A DNA stretch of 64,000 nucleotides, taken from the NCBI GenBank assembly GCA_030424715.1, contig JAUHWH010000001.1, forward strand, positions 186,001 to 250,000, given 5' to 3'. The position numbers and the translations under genes are program-made. This document shows positions 7,686-16,875 of the stretch, in pieces; positions within the stretch are counted from its first letter, which is position 1, and every line of letters starts with the position of its first letter. This DNA is from Bdellovibrionia bacterium. GTDB lineage: Bacteria > Bdellovibrionota > Bdellovibrionia > Bdellovibrionales > JAGQZY01. The notes below the pieces were generated by a model, which saw nothing but the letters and a program-made list of their open reading frames with translations, made no database searches and was not told where the DNA came from.

Positions 7686-8852
7686 TTGATCGCACGCTGT
7701 GCTTTGGCCTTTTGTATTACTTTTCTGCCGTCCTTTGGGTTTTCAAAAGACTCCTTGTTGGTGCGTATTGAAAATCTGGCGACTGAAGAGAGACAAAGTC
7801 TTGAACAGGCTTATGAGACCTTTCACACCCAGCTCTTGAATCACGATCAGATATCCACAGCCCGCCTCAACGAGAGGCTAAGCGATAGCCTTTTGCAGTT
7901 TGCCGCCTTTCAAGCGACCTACCAAGCGGAGGCCATTGCCGCTGGTAAAAGCCCTCCCAAAATGCCGACACCCGACATCCAAGGAGTGGTTGGTGTTCGC
8001 ACCGAGTTCTATCAGCAGGAGATTCGCAAAAATCGACAAAGGTTTCTTCAAGACAGCGAAGCACTCAACATTAACTTTCAGTCTATTCATCCCAGCGCCC
8101 TTCGTGCCACCGCCGCTTCTGGCTATCCCACGTCGCCTCCCCACCCCGACGTCCGCTATCGATGCACTCAGGGCGGCTTTATGACCGACGCTCAGAAGCC
8201 CGAATCTCCCCCTAAAACTATGAACCTTATGAACACTTTCAAGCGCCCCGAGGACTTTTATTGTCAAACACCCAAGCAAGTGAAACTCAATCTGGACGGT
8301 CGTCCGTTTACAGTGGGCTGCGGACCGTCGAACGCCAACGATGATCCCAACACCGCTCGAGCCATGGGAGCTATGACTCTTTGTGATCCGATGCTCTACG
8401 GATTTGTTCCCGCCGCCCCCTCTGGCTCCCAGCAAGTGCTCGGAGTCTGCCGCTTCCCGGAGCAGCCCATCTACGCCAACATCATCGGACGGAGTACAAC
8501 CTACAGTGAAAATTTGCAGGGTCGCTCTGAGGGCCAGTATATCAGCCACTGTGACACTTCGGCACGTGCGATCATCTCACCTCAAGTGGCAGCCCTACTG
8601 AGAACTTCGGGGAATACTGACCATAGTTTAAAACTGGCCGCTAAACTCGCTATCGAGAACTCTCAACTATGGCAGGTCAAACAGAAAAGGATTATCGATC
8701 AATGCAAAGAACTGAAACCACAGCATATCGAATATGGGCATTGTGAAAATTTAAAGCAGCGGGTCTCTGCCATAAAAAAAGAGATTCAGAATTTTCAAAG
8801 TTTAAGACAAGAACCCTTGCTAAGGGATACTCCCGCCAAGAGTTCTCACTGA
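7686..8852 (+). CDS. Exported Cys-containing protein, unknown function
   Basis: 388 residues from a TTG at 7686, chosen because GGAGG (7674-7678) sits seven bases before it and the resulting N-terminus (IARCALAFCITFLPSFGFSK) is a clean signal peptide. A longer frame from a TTG at 7647 has no such site. The N-terminal half is helical; the middle carries scattered Cys (RYRCTQGGF, DFYCQTP, FTVGCGPSN, MTLCDP, GVCRFPE, SHCDTS) likely to form disulphides in the periplasm or outside the cell. Unknown family. It resembles in style the exported Cys-rich proteins at 44146-47719. Confidence 0.6.
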   Translation: MIARCALAFCITFLPSFGFSKDSLLVRIENLATEERQSLEQAYETFHTQLLNHDQISTARLNERLSDSLLQFAAFQATYQAEAIAAGKSPPKMPTPDIQGVVGVRTEFYQQEIRKNRQRFLQDSEALNINFQSIHPSALRATAASGYPTSPPHPDVRYRCTQGGFMTDAQKPESPPKTMNLMNTFKRPEDFYCQTPKQVKLNLDGRPFTVGCGPSNANDDPNTARAMGAMTLCDPMLYGFVPAAPSGSQQVLGVCRFPEQPIYANIIGRSTTYSENLQGRSEGQYISHCDTSARAIISPQVAALLRTSGNTDHSLKLAAKLAIENSQLWQVKQKRIIDQCKELKPQHIEYGHCENLKQRVSAIKKEIQNFQSLRQEPLLRDTPAKSSH

Positions 8853-8856
8853 TTCT

Positions 8857-10266
8857 TTAAGACTTCTGATAGACGCGCCAGAGCAAGCGATTGAACATGG
8901 CTCGCACCTTCCAGTCTTGCTTGTAAGGGCCATTGTATAAAAAGACAAAGGTGAGCGGCTCTCCTCCGTCACGGGCCTCCATATAGCCAGCTAAAGCCAC
9001 CACGCCTGTGAGATAGCCGGTTTTTGCGCGAACCTTGCCGCGCATGGTTTGCTTCATTCGTGACTTCAACGTGCCATCGGTACCGCTGATGGGCAAAGAG
9101 GCTAAAAATTCTGGGGAATAATCAAATCGCTTACGCGCGTCGACCAGCAGTTGCCCCAACAGATCGGGTCGCATTTTATTTTCACGGGTGAAGCCCGAGG
9201 GATTTACGAACTCAAAGTCTGATGGCTTCCAGCCTTTTTCTTTTAAAAAATTCACGATTTTTTCAAGACCATCATTAATGTTACCGGGCTGTCCGTTCTT
9301 TTTGCCGAGTTGTTTTGTTAACACCTCGGCTACAAAGTTGTTCGAAAACTTTGACAACGCGGCCATCACTCGAGCCATGCTCCAACTTTTTTTCTCAACA
9401 ATCTCGATAGCATCACTCGGAGTGACTCCCATCTTCACCGTCCCTTGGTAATCGATTCCCGCCCGGTTGAGAAGTTGAACAAATGAGCGCCCCGTCCACA
9501 GTGATGGATCTTTTATACTTTTGTAAACGGCTTTTTCGTCTTTGCTGACCGAGACCGCCCCTTTGACGTTGATCACAATGTTTTGATCGTCATATTTTCG
9601 TTCCACCTCGAGACTGCTTTTTTTTCGGCTGGTGGTTTTGGCGGAATTGTTTATCTTGATGATCGGCAAGTCCGGGTCCGTGTAGACCCGAGCAGGACTG
9701 CCAGGCCTGGCTCCAGGACGAACGTAAATAGAGATTGAATTCCAGTTAAAGGACAGAGCGCTGACGGGTGCGTCGTATGCGCGGTCCACACGTTTTTTTT
9801 GCCGCCCTTCTGAATAGTAGTCAGAGTCGAAATAACTTTCGTCGACGTAAACTTGCCCTCGAATTTCCTTAATATCACTTCTTTTCAATTCGTTCGCCAT
9901 GATCCAGAGAGCCTCTGTGACGAGTGTCGGATCGCCACCGCCCTTTAGGTAAAGGTCGCCTTCAAGCACGCCGTCTTTGACCTTACCGGTGTGGTAAATC
10001 CAGGTTTTAAAACGATGGTCCATGGACGTTTCATTGAGAAAGGTCAAAGCCGTCGGAATTTTTGAGAGCGATGCGGGCACAAACAGGCGCTCGCCATTGT
10101 GTTGTGAAACTGAAGACCCCTTTTTTATCCAGATTCCAAAGTTTTCCCCACTGGTATCAACAGACTTGAGCTCCCGAAGTATTACAGAATCCACTTGTTC
10201 AGACCAGGTGGTAGCCATCCCTCGAACAGGAAGAAGCATGCAAAAGACAATGATAAAATTAACCAT
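8857..10266 (-). CDS. dacB: D-alanyl-D-alanine carboxypeptidase/endopeptidase (PBP4/DacB type)
   Basis: 469 residues with a signal peptide (first 19 residues, ending RGMA). Class C penicillin-binding protein (S13): SLSK at 66-69, SNN in FSNNFVAE and KTG in RAKTGYLTG near residue 417. Between SLSK and SNN lies the large inserted region typical of DacB, including the LKGGGDPTL motif. It trims pentapeptides and cleaves D,D cross-bridges in the periplasm. In predatory Bdellovibrio, DacB-type enzymes are known to remodel prey peptidoglycan; whether this one is exported to prey cannot be told from sequence. ATG at 10266, divergent from the peptide-binding lipoprotein gene. Confidence 0.95.
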   Translation of the reverse strand: MVNFIIVFCMLLPVRGMATTWSEQVDSVILRELKSVDTSGENFGIWIKKGSSVSQHNGERLFVPASLSKIPTALTFLNETSMDHRFKTWIYHTGKVKDGVLEGDLYLKGGGDPTLVTEALWIMANELKRSDIKEIRGQVYVDESYFDSDYYSEGRQKKRVDRAYDAPVSALSFNWNSISIYVRPGARPGSPARVYTDPDLPIIKINNSAKTTSRKKSSLEVERKYDDQNIVINVKGAVSVSKDEKAVYKSIKDPSLWTGRSFVQLLNRAGIDYQGTVKMGVTPSDAIEIVEKKSWSMARVMAALSKFSNNFVAEVLTKQLGKKNGQPGNINDGLEKIVNFLKEKGWKPSDFEFVNPSGFTRENKMRPDLLGQLLVDARKRFDYSPEFLASLPISGTDGTLKSRMKQTMRGKVRAKTGYLTGVVALAGYMEARDGGEPLTFVFLYNGPYKQDWKVRAMFNRLLWRVYQKS

Positions 10267-10353
10267 GGGGTGCCCCTCTCAATTATGCATTGTCATTTTA
10301 GCACTTTAAAATTGTTTAGACAGTCCCCTTTGTGAACGTTAGTATAAAGCCCA

Positions 10354-11874
10354 ATGCTTAGATCGATTTCTAGACTTATTACCATTTTTTCTCTGCTTTT
10401 TGGGGTTTCGCAATGCCGCTGGAGTGAACCACCGCCCTCAGACACCATTGTCTTTGGACTTAGTAATGAACCAAAAACCCTAGACCCTCGCTATGGTACC
10501 GATGCTAATGGTCAACGCATCAACGGCTTGATCTTCTCTTCGCTGGTGAAAATTGGTGCTCATCTTGAGATCGAGGGAGATCTGGCTTCTTCATGGAGCT
10601 ATAAAAGCAAGACATACACCTTTCAACTTCGTCCAGGCATTCGCTTTCATGACGGGACCACTGCGACGGCTGAAGACTTTCTGTTCTCTTTTGCGGAGTT
10701 TAATAAACCTCGTTCCCCCTTTTCGCAGCAGTTCTCAGTGATCTCTAAAGTGACCGCAACCTACAACCCAGCCACTGGTGGAGAACTTAAGATACATATG
10801 AAGAAGTACTGGGCGCCGTTTCTCAACGACCTTCCTTTAATTAAGCTCTTGCCCCAAAAGGTGGTGGCTGCGGTCGGAGAAGACTTTTACGCACAGCCCA
10901 TCGGCTCTGGCCCCTTTGCCTTTCATAAAAAAGATGTCAAAAACATTTATTTAAACCGCTTCAACGATTTTTTTGGGGACAAACCTAAGGCTGAGAAATT
11001 GCAGTTTAAGATCATCAAAGACTCGAACACGCGCTTTCAGAAGATGTTTAAAGGAAAAATTGACATCGTACAGTCGGACATCCCTTTTTCGAAAGTGAGA
11101 TTCTTTAAAGATCAAAAGAACTTTCAAGTGGTCACGGCCCCTGGACTGTCGACAAAGTATATTCTACTGAATTTGAGGCACCCCATCCTTGCGCAAACAG
11201 AGGTTCGCCACGCAATCAGCTCGGCTATTCAAAGAGACATGTTAATCAAATACACCATGGAGGGGTTTGCCGAAACCGCAACATCGATCATCCCCACTCA
11301 AAACCCCTTCTTTAACAAAGAATTGAAGCACACCGCCATGAGCGACTCTCAGATTCGCATGCTATTTAAAAAAATGGCGGACAAACCTCTGATTCTAAAA
11401 ACCTCAAACACACAAGAAGCCGTTGAAGTCGGAAAAATTCTGACCCATCAGTTGAGAGAGCTCGGGCTCCCGATCGAGCAACAAAGCTACGAATGGGGAA
11501 CCTACTACGAAGATGTAAAAACCGGAAATTTTGATTTGGCCGTCATGAAATGGGTTGGTATTAATGATCCGGATATCTACCGCACGTCTTTACACTCTAA
11601 AATGACTCCCCCCGGACGCAATCGAGGCTACTACAACAACAGCGAGTTCGACCGCTTGGTTGACCGAGCCATTGTCGAAGAAAGTCTTGAAAAAAGAAAA
11701 CGTCTCTATCACAAAGCCCAGGAGATTGTATTTTCAGAGTTACCGACCATCCCCCTCTGGTATGAGAAACAGGTTGCCATCACACACAAAAGAGTCAAAA
11801 ATTATAGCCTACCGCTAAACGGAGATTTTAGTTCACTTCTGGATGTGTACAAGGATGACAGAAAAAACCAATAG
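10354..11874 (+). CDS. Oligopeptide-type ABC transporter substrate-binding lipoprotein
   Basis: 506 residues, solute-binding protein family 5 (OppA/DppA type). Family features: GLSNEPKTLDPRYGTD near the N-terminus, YTFQLRPGIRFHDGTTATAEDFLFS, IGSGPFAFHK, and the C-terminal YHKAQEIVFSELPTIPLWYEKQ. It would bind peptides in the periplasm for an ABC importer, but no permease or ATPase gene is nearby. The signal peptide ends GVSQC (Cys21), a lipobox with Gln at -1, which is unusual. A TATAAA at 10340-10345 lies only eight bases before the ATG, so the transcript may be leaderless. It overlaps the next gene by about 20 bases. Confidence 0.9.
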   Translation: MLRSISRLITIFSLLFGVSQCRWSEPPPSDTIVFGLSNEPKTLDPRYGTDANGQRINGLIFSSLVKIGAHLEIEGDLASSWSYKSKTYTFQLRPGIRFHDGTTATAEDFLFSFAEFNKPRSPFSQQFSVISKVTATYNPATGGELKIHMKKYWAPFLNDLPLIKLLPQKVVAAVGEDFYAQPIGSGPFAFHKKDVKNIYLNRFNDFFGDKPKAEKLQFKIIKDSNTRFQKMFKGKIDIVQSDIPFSKVRFFKDQKNFQVVTAPGLSTKYILLNLRHPILAQTEVRHAISSAIQRDMLIKYTMEGFAETATSIIPTQNPFFNKELKHTAMSDSQIRMLFKKMADKPLILKTSNTQEAVEVGKILTHQLRELGLPIEQQSYEWGTYYEDVKTGNFDLAVMKWVGINDPDIYRTSLHSKMTPPGRNRGYYNNSEFDRLVDRAIVEESLEKRKRLYHKAQEIVFSELPTIPLWYEKQVAITHKRVKNYSLPLNGDFSSLLDVYKDDRKNQ

Positions 11875-12763
11875 ACCAAAAGTATTGTGTGTTGATGACG
11901 AGAGGGATATTCTTGATTCTCTCGACCGCACCCTCCGTCGCCGCTTCGAAGTGCTGACAGCGACCACCTCAGCCGAGGCCGAAAGCATCGTGGCCCAGAA
12001 CCTTGATGTGAGTGTTGTGATCAGTGACCACATCTTGGGCGACGACCGTGGAGTCGACTTTCTTGGTCGCATCATGAAGGAAGTCCCTCAGGCCAGTCGC
12101 GTCCTTTTATCTGGCCAGATTGACATGAAAGCTATCGAAAATGCGATCAATTCAGCAAAAATCCATAAATTTATTTTAAAGCCCTGGGAAAACGATGAAC
12201 TCCTTATTCAAGTTGTTGAAGCTCAGAGGAATCATAAACAACTGGTTGAAAAAGATCGATTGCAAAAGTTGTCGATCACCGATCCGGTCACGCAATTAAC
12301 CAATCATCGCTTCTTTCAAGAGAAGATTCGGATCGAGTGGGAAAAGCATCAAAAGAAACAAAGCCCTCTTTCTTTATTGATGATCGATATCGATCATTTT
12401 AAAAAGTTCAATGACCGCTTTGGTCATCCTGAGGGCGACCGTTTTTTACAATTAGTGGCAGAAACTCTACAACTAGAGACTCCCGCAAAGGCTTCACTGT
12501 CTCGCTACGGAGGCGAAGAATTTGTCCTAATTCTCCCTGAAACCAACCCTCCTGAGGCGCTGGCTCAAGCCGAAAAAATGCGAAGCGCTATTTTGGAGGT
12601 CTCGTTTCACAACTATCCCCTGAGCATAAGTCTAGGCGTGGCCACGGCCCCAGAGCACGCCAGCTCTGTCGACGAGCTTATTATCAGCGCCGATCAGTCA
12701 TTGTTCCAGGCTAAACGACGAGGTCGTAACCAGACAGTTGTGGGATTGCACTTCGACCATTAA
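11855..12763 (+). CDS. Response regulator with GGDEF domain (putative diguanylate cyclase)
   Basis: About 302 residues (an alternative ATG at 11843 adds four). An N-terminal REC domain shows VLCVDDERD, the phospho-acceptor Asp in VVISDHILGDD, and FILKPWEND with the conserved Lys. A helical linker leads to a GGDEF domain: DPVTQLTNHRFFQ, LLMIDIDHFKKFND, and the active site RYGGEEFVLILPE. The GGEEF signature supports cyclic-di-GMP synthesis from two GTP. The RxxD inhibitory site normally found just upstream is absent (PAKA at that position), so product inhibition is probably lost. It overlaps the end of the binding-protein gene and is followed after nine bases by lspA, suggesting co-transcription. 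Confidence 0.93.
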   Translation: MTEKTNRPKVLCVDDERDILDSLDRTLRRRFEVLTATTSAEAESIVAQNLDVSVVISDHILGDDRGVDFLGRIMKEVPQASRVLLSGQIDMKAIENAINSAKIHKFILKPWENDELLIQVVEAQRNHKQLVEKDRLQKLSITDPVTQLTNHRFFQEKIRIEWEKHQKKQSPLSLLMIDIDHFKKFNDRFGHPEGDRFLQLVAETLQLETPAKASLSRYGGEEFVLILPETNPPEALAQAEKMRSAILEVSFHNYPLSISLGVATAPEHASSVDELIISADQSLFQAKRRGRNQTVVGLHFDH

Positions 12764-12772
12764 AATAAAGAG

Positions 12773-13732
12773 ATGAAAAAGAAAGATCTCTATTGGGTGC
12801 TCCTATCACTTTTTGGCGTGATTGCCGTAGACCAAATTAGTAAACAAATTGCCCTTGAAATGAACCCAAAAATTCATTGGGACTTCTTTCACCTCGTTTT
12901 GCACTTCAACAAAGGCGCTATGTTGGGCCTGTTCTCTGACCTGCCTCCCGTCTTGCGAATCGTTTCACTCTCAACGGGTGGCGCTTTTCTGCTTTTCTCA
13001 TTCGTGATTTTTCAATACCTGCTACCGACCCGGTCTGTGAAGCTGCGCGTGGGTATGTCTATTCTCATCGGCGGCATTCTTGGCAATGTTATCGATCGCA
13101 TCCTTTGGGGACATGTGGTCGACTTTATTATTGTTGGTAGTCAAAGCCTAAGCACTGGGGTATTTAACATCGCCGACTTACTGCAATGGTTTGGCTACGG
13201 CCTGATGGGGCACGCTCTTGTCATAGACCAAGACAATTTGTGGCCCAAAGACAATCTCCGTAAACAGGCATGGATCAACCCCAAATTTCAATTGAGATAC
13301 TGTTATATTCTCGTCACTTGCGGGCTTGGTTTTTCTCTGATTTCAGGAGTCTTCTCATACACCTTCTTACGATTTGTGGTTATCGACCTTATGGGTAACA
13401 ATACAAAACTACTCGATCAATTTCTCATTCCTTTTCTTGTGACTTTTTCATCGGTCAGTTTGGCTTTTACGGCTTTTCTGTTCATGGTGGGCAAACAGCT
13501 CTCTCACCGTATCGTGGGGCCTGTCTATGCCTTTGAAAAATTCATTGATAGCTATATAGATGGTCACCCTTACAAATTGCGGCTTCGTAAGGGCGACGAG
13601 TTTCCGGAACTCGAGGAGCTGGCAGAAAAAATTGCCAATGAACTGCGAGTCAACGATGAGGTCAAGACTCTCCCCATCCTTCCCACTGGCTTGGAGCCCG
13701 AAGGGGCTCTCAACGAAGAGCTGTCCTCTTAA
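12773..13732 (+). CDS. lspA: Signal peptidase II with C-terminal membrane/HAMP-like extension
   Basis: 319 residues, about twice the usual 160-170. Residues 1-160 are LspA: DQISK (20-24), FNKGAMLGLF (45-54), GGILGNVIDR with catalytic Asp108, VVDFI, and FNIAD with catalytic Asp135, in a four-helix membrane layout. It cleaves prolipoprotein signal peptides after the Cys is lipidated. Residues 175-240 add two further membrane helices, and 240-292 (HRIVGPVYAFEKFIDSY... then GDEFPELEELAEKI) has the pattern of a HAMP linker. The fusion is continuous in one frame with no internal start that looks better. What the HAMP-like part does is unknown; it could couple to a partner or stabilise a dimer. It lies nine bases after the GGDEF gene. 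Confidence 0.93.
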   Translation: MKKKDLYWVLLSLFGVIAVDQISKQIALEMNPKIHWDFFHLVLHFNKGAMLGLFSDLPPVLRIVSLSTGGAFLLFSFVIFQYLLPTRSVKLRVGMSILIGGILGNVIDRILWGHVVDFIIVGSQSLSTGVFNIADLLQWFGYGLMGHALVIDQDNLWPKDNLRKQAWINPKFQLRYCYILVTCGLGFSLISGVFSYTFLRFVVIDLMGNNTKLLDQFLIPFLVTFSSVSLAFTAFLFMVGKQLSHRIVGPVYAFEKFIDSYIDGHPYKLRLRKGDEFPELEELAEKIANELRVNDEVKTLPILPTGLEPEGALNEELSS

Positions 13733-14574
13733 GGCAGAATTTCTGCTTCACTTAGCTTTTTGAAATAAAACCGTTTGGATTGTTCAGGCTCGTTGGGATC
13801 AAACGCCACCATAAAGTCACCCGTGGTACTGCAAACGACAGAGATGGGCCGCACTTCACGCTTCTTGCCTTTCATTGAGCCACCGGCATAGATAATTTCC
13901 AGGTTTTTTTGAGTCTCGATCGCCTGTATGACCTTGCCCCATTGTTGGTTTTGTAGAGCCTTACCCTTGAGCGAAAAATCCTGCCACCAGAGGGGGGAGC
14001 CTTGCAACCGAAATGCATCAGCAAAGGTTTGAACCTTTTTTTCTTCAAAACACTTGAACAGCAGCTGCAAACAAGCCGAGGCATCATCCAAGGCTCGGTG
14101 GGCCTGACCGCCTTCAAGCCCCAAATACTTAACCAGAGTTTGCAGCTTATGGTTGGGCGTGCCGACAATGGAGTTGCGAGCGATCAAGCTACTACAGAGT
14201 GCCGGCTGGTCGGGTAGCTTCATGGATCGTTTTTCCATATCGTAGACCAAAAAGCCCAGGTCAAATGGAGAATGGTGCCCAACAATGACGCCATCACGAA
14301 CAAAATCCACAAAGTCGGCAAGAACATCATCGATGACCGGCGCCTCCTTTACCATCTCATTAGTGATTCCATGAATGCCAATGATAAAATCAGACATGGT
14401 CCCACGGGGCTTGACCAGGGTCTGATATGTATCCACCACTTTGCCACCGATGGACTTCACTGCCGCCAGCTCACAGAGATCATCTCGCATAGGATATTGA
14501 CCGCTGGTCTCAGTATCAATCGCAATGATGGGGAATTCAGTCCACTTTTCTGTCAGTACAGCACTATTTTTCAT
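13729..14574 (-). CDS. DEDDh 3'-5' exonuclease (DnaQ-like) with WYL-like C-terminus
   Basis: 281 residues from the ATG at 14574 (AGAAAGGG upstream; a longer frame to 14664 has no support). The exonuclease domain has IIAIDTETSG (first Asp/Glu), GHHSPFDLGF (second Asp) and QAHRALDDA (His and third Asp), the arrangement of DNA polymerase III epsilon-like exonucleases. Residues about 215-281 (QAIETQKNLEIIYAGG, REVRPISVV, GDFMVAFDP, SKRFYFKKLSEAEI) follow the strand pattern of a WYL domain. No polymerase domain is present, so this is a stand-alone nuclease, perhaps in repair. It overlaps the end of lspA by four bases, tail to tail. Confidence 0.88.
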   Translation of the reverse strand: MKNSAVLTEKWTEFPIIAIDTETSGQYPMRDDLCELAAVKSIGGKVVDTYQTLVKPRGTMSDFIIGIHGITNEMVKEAPVIDDVLADFVDFVRDGVIVGHHSPFDLGFLVYDMEKRSMKLPDQPALCSSLIARNSIVGTPNHKLQTLVKYLGLEGGQAHRALDDASACLQLLFKCFEEKKVQTFADAFRLQGSPLWWQDFSLKGKALQNQQWGKVIQAIETQKNLEIIYAGGSMKGKKREVRPISVVCSTTGDFMVAFDPNEPEQSKRFYFKKLSEAEILP

Positions 14575-14697
14575 GCCCTTTCTTACCCCAGAACGTAAGC
14601 AAATCCAAACACTTCGGCAGTCAATGGAAGGGCTTTTTTCTGACAATCCCGGAGCCTCGAGCATTGTGTTTTAGCTGAACTGGCCTTAGTATAAGGA

Positions 14698-16254
14698 ATG
14701 CTTCGATTTCTCCTGATCGCCCTGATAGTGGCCCCATTGACAGGTTTTTCAAAAGAAGATCTCTCTCAGCTGAACCCCTTAAAAGCCCGAGGTTTTTTTG
14801 TTTCAGAAAACTTAAAGCCTGGTGGATTAGCCGACTTTCAGGTGGAGATGGAACTACAAGAAGGCTTTTTCGCCTACCTTGAGCGCTTTCGATTGAAGGT
14901 TAGCACCCCGGAGAACATGACCGTTGGCGAACTCTCCATCAGTCCCATTGTTGAGTTTGACGACACCATTAGTAAAAAACGCAAAAAAGGCGTTCAAACC
15001 TCCGCCACTTTAAAAACTCAAATCGAGATTCCAGCCAACATATCTGAGCTCGAAGGTGTGGATCTGGTTTTGACCTATATCGCTTGCACGAAAAAGTTTT
15101 GCCTCACCCCAAGAAAAGTGAAGTTTCGCGCCAACTTAGAAAAAGCAACAATCGAAACGGCCGATATTGCATCCTCTTCTTTTATTCAGAAGCAAATTGA
15201 TCAAAACCTGATCTACGCTTTGGCCCTGGTGTTTCTGTTTGGCTTGCTGACATCACTCACCCCTTGCGTCTATCCCCTAATACCCATCACCCTGGCCGTT
15301 TTGGGAACCAACGAGAAGCGCTCAAAGGCTCAATCATTTTTGGTGAGTCTGTGTTACGTACTCGGAATCGCCTTAACCTACGCAATCTTGGGCGTCGTCG
15401 CGGCTCAATCCGGTCAACTGTTTGGCTCGTTGATCGGCCATCCCATTGTGATCGTTAGCATGAGCCTTATCTTTTTTGCCATGGGCCTGAGCTTGCTGGG
15501 CTTTTTTGAACTGCAAGCCCCCGCCTTTATCCGTAACCGTATGGCCAATCAAAAGTCTCAGAGAGGTTTCATTGGCGCATTTCTATCAGGACTGCTGGCG
15601 GGAGTGATCGCCAGCCCCTGTGTTGGCCCTGTTCTGGTGGGCGTGCTTGCCTATATTGCCCAGACTCAGAACAGTGGGCTTGGGTTTATTCTTTTATTCA
15701 CATTCGCCATGGGCTTTGGTGTTCTTTTTATTCTCTTAGGCACCTTCAGCCAGCTGGCCAATAAGCTGCCTCGCTCTGGCGCCTGGATGAACACTATCAA
15801 GTTTATTCTGGCTTGCTGTCTATTTGCGTTGTCTTTGTTTTACGCCTGGCCCCTAATAAAGCCCCTGATCCCGCAATCCTCGGTGGAACAAAAGAAAAGT
15901 GCTATCGCTTGGCAAGCCTTCTCACCAGAACGAGTGAAGCAAGCGCAACAACAGCAAAAACCTGTGATTATTGATTTCTATGCCGACTGGTGCGCCGCCT
16001 GTGTTGAAATGGACCAACTCACCTTCTCAAAAAAGAAGATTCAAGAACTGAGTAAAACGTTTGTGATGCTGAAGGTTGATGCCACGTCACCCTTCGAAGA
16101 GCTATCAACCTGGCAGAAGACCTACGATGTCTACGGACTTCCAACGATGATCCTCATCGATTCTAAGGGACAAGTTCGGGACGATTTAACTCTCACTGGA
16201 TTTGAAGAAGCCGATCTTTTTGAAAAACGAATGAATGCTGTTTTAAAAAAATAG
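14698..16254 (+). CDS. dsbD: Thiol:disulfide interchange protein DsbD
   Basis: 518 residues in three parts. A signal peptide and periplasmic alpha domain (about 19-150) carries the Cys pair CTKKFC near 130-135. A central domain with eight membrane helices has the redox Cys in LTPCVYPLIP (near 190) and ASPCVGPVLVG (near 307). The C-terminal thioredoxin domain has WCAAC with CAAC at 432-435. It passes electrons from cytoplasmic thioredoxin across the membrane to keep periplasmic thiols reduced, which suits a chromosome coding many exported Cys-rich proteins. A TATAAG lies immediately before the ATG, so the transcript may be leaderless. Confidence 0.95.
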   Translation: MLRFLLIALIVAPLTGFSKEDLSQLNPLKARGFFVSENLKPGGLADFQVEMELQEGFFAYLERFRLKVSTPENMTVGELSISPIVEFDDTISKKRKKGVQTSATLKTQIEIPANISELEGVDLVLTYIACTKKFCLTPRKVKFRANLEKATIETADIASSSFIQKQIDQNLIYALALVFLFGLLTSLTPCVYPLIPITLAVLGTNEKRSKAQSFLVSLCYVLGIALTYAILGVVAAQSGQLFGSLIGHPIVIVSMSLIFFAMGLSLLGFFELQAPAFIRNRMANQKSQRGFIGAFLSGLLAGVIASPCVGPVLVGVLAYIAQTQNSGLGFILLFTFAMGFGVLFILLGTFSQLANKLPRSGAWMNTIKFILACCLFALSLFYAWPLIKPLIPQSSVEQKKSAIAWQAFSPERVKQAQQQQKPVIIDFYADWCAACVEMDQLTFSKKKIQELSKTFVMLKVDATSPFEELSTWQKTYDVYGLPTMILIDSKGQVRDDLTLTGFEEADLFEKRMNAVLKK

Positions 16255-16306
16255 AATCAAATGCGCGAGATCCAGTCGATCTTTCTACTAAAAACTAAGA
16301 CGGAGA

Positions 16307-16816
16307 CTATAGGTCTCTGCGAGGCATCGGTCGTACTTTGAGTTTTTCGACCTCGTCTACGATCTGCTCGATGATTCGACGGTAGGTCACCAAGGTCATT
16401 TCTTTTTCAGACAGTACCCTTTGCAGGACCGACAGTTTGTTCTCAAATTGTACCAAGGTCGAATTGAATCGATCGACGATGGCCTCCATTTGTGAGTCTT
16501 TCATTCTTTGATCCCGAAACCGTTCTTCAACATGTTTCGCCTGTCTTGAACGTGCCAAACTTTCTTCACGGAACTCTTGCTCAAGGCCACTTAGAGCTTT
16601 GGAAAAAACCTCGGTTCTCTGCTCTCCGTTGCGGTTCATAACCGCCATTTGCGATTGCATGACCTCTATCAAACTCTCCAGATGGGAAACTCGCTTTTTT
16701 GTATCCTTGAGCTCCGATTCCAGTTTTCGCGACGCCACCACGGAATAATTGCTTTCCGTGCTCTCCACCGAGCTGCTGCTGGGGTCAAATAGGTCTGGAT
16801 TGAGTCTTCTGTGCAC
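16307..16816 (-). CDS. Coiled-coil protein, unknown function
   Basis: 169 residues from a GTG at 16816 with AAGGA upstream. No signal peptide or membrane segment, so cytoplasmic. Nearly the whole chain from about residue 28 is a charged heptad-like helix (ESELKDTKKRVSHLESLIEVM and onward), a long coiled coil, with an Arg-rich end (RPMPRRDL). No family recognised; could be a scaffold or polarity factor. Divergent from the gene at 16876. Confidence 0.65.
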   Translation of the reverse strand: MHRRLNPDLFDPSSSSVESTESNYSVVASRKLESELKDTKKRVSHLESLIEVMQSQMAVMNRNGEQRTEVFSKALSGLEQEFREESLARSRQAKHVEERFRDQRMKDSQMEAIVDRFNSTLVQFENKLSVLQRVLSEKEMTLVTYRRIIEQIVDEVEKLKVRPMPRRDL

Positions 16817-16875
16817 GCTTGATCCTTGATTTTAGTGGACGGAGTATTAAATTCCCCCTATCCTTTTAATAGGTT

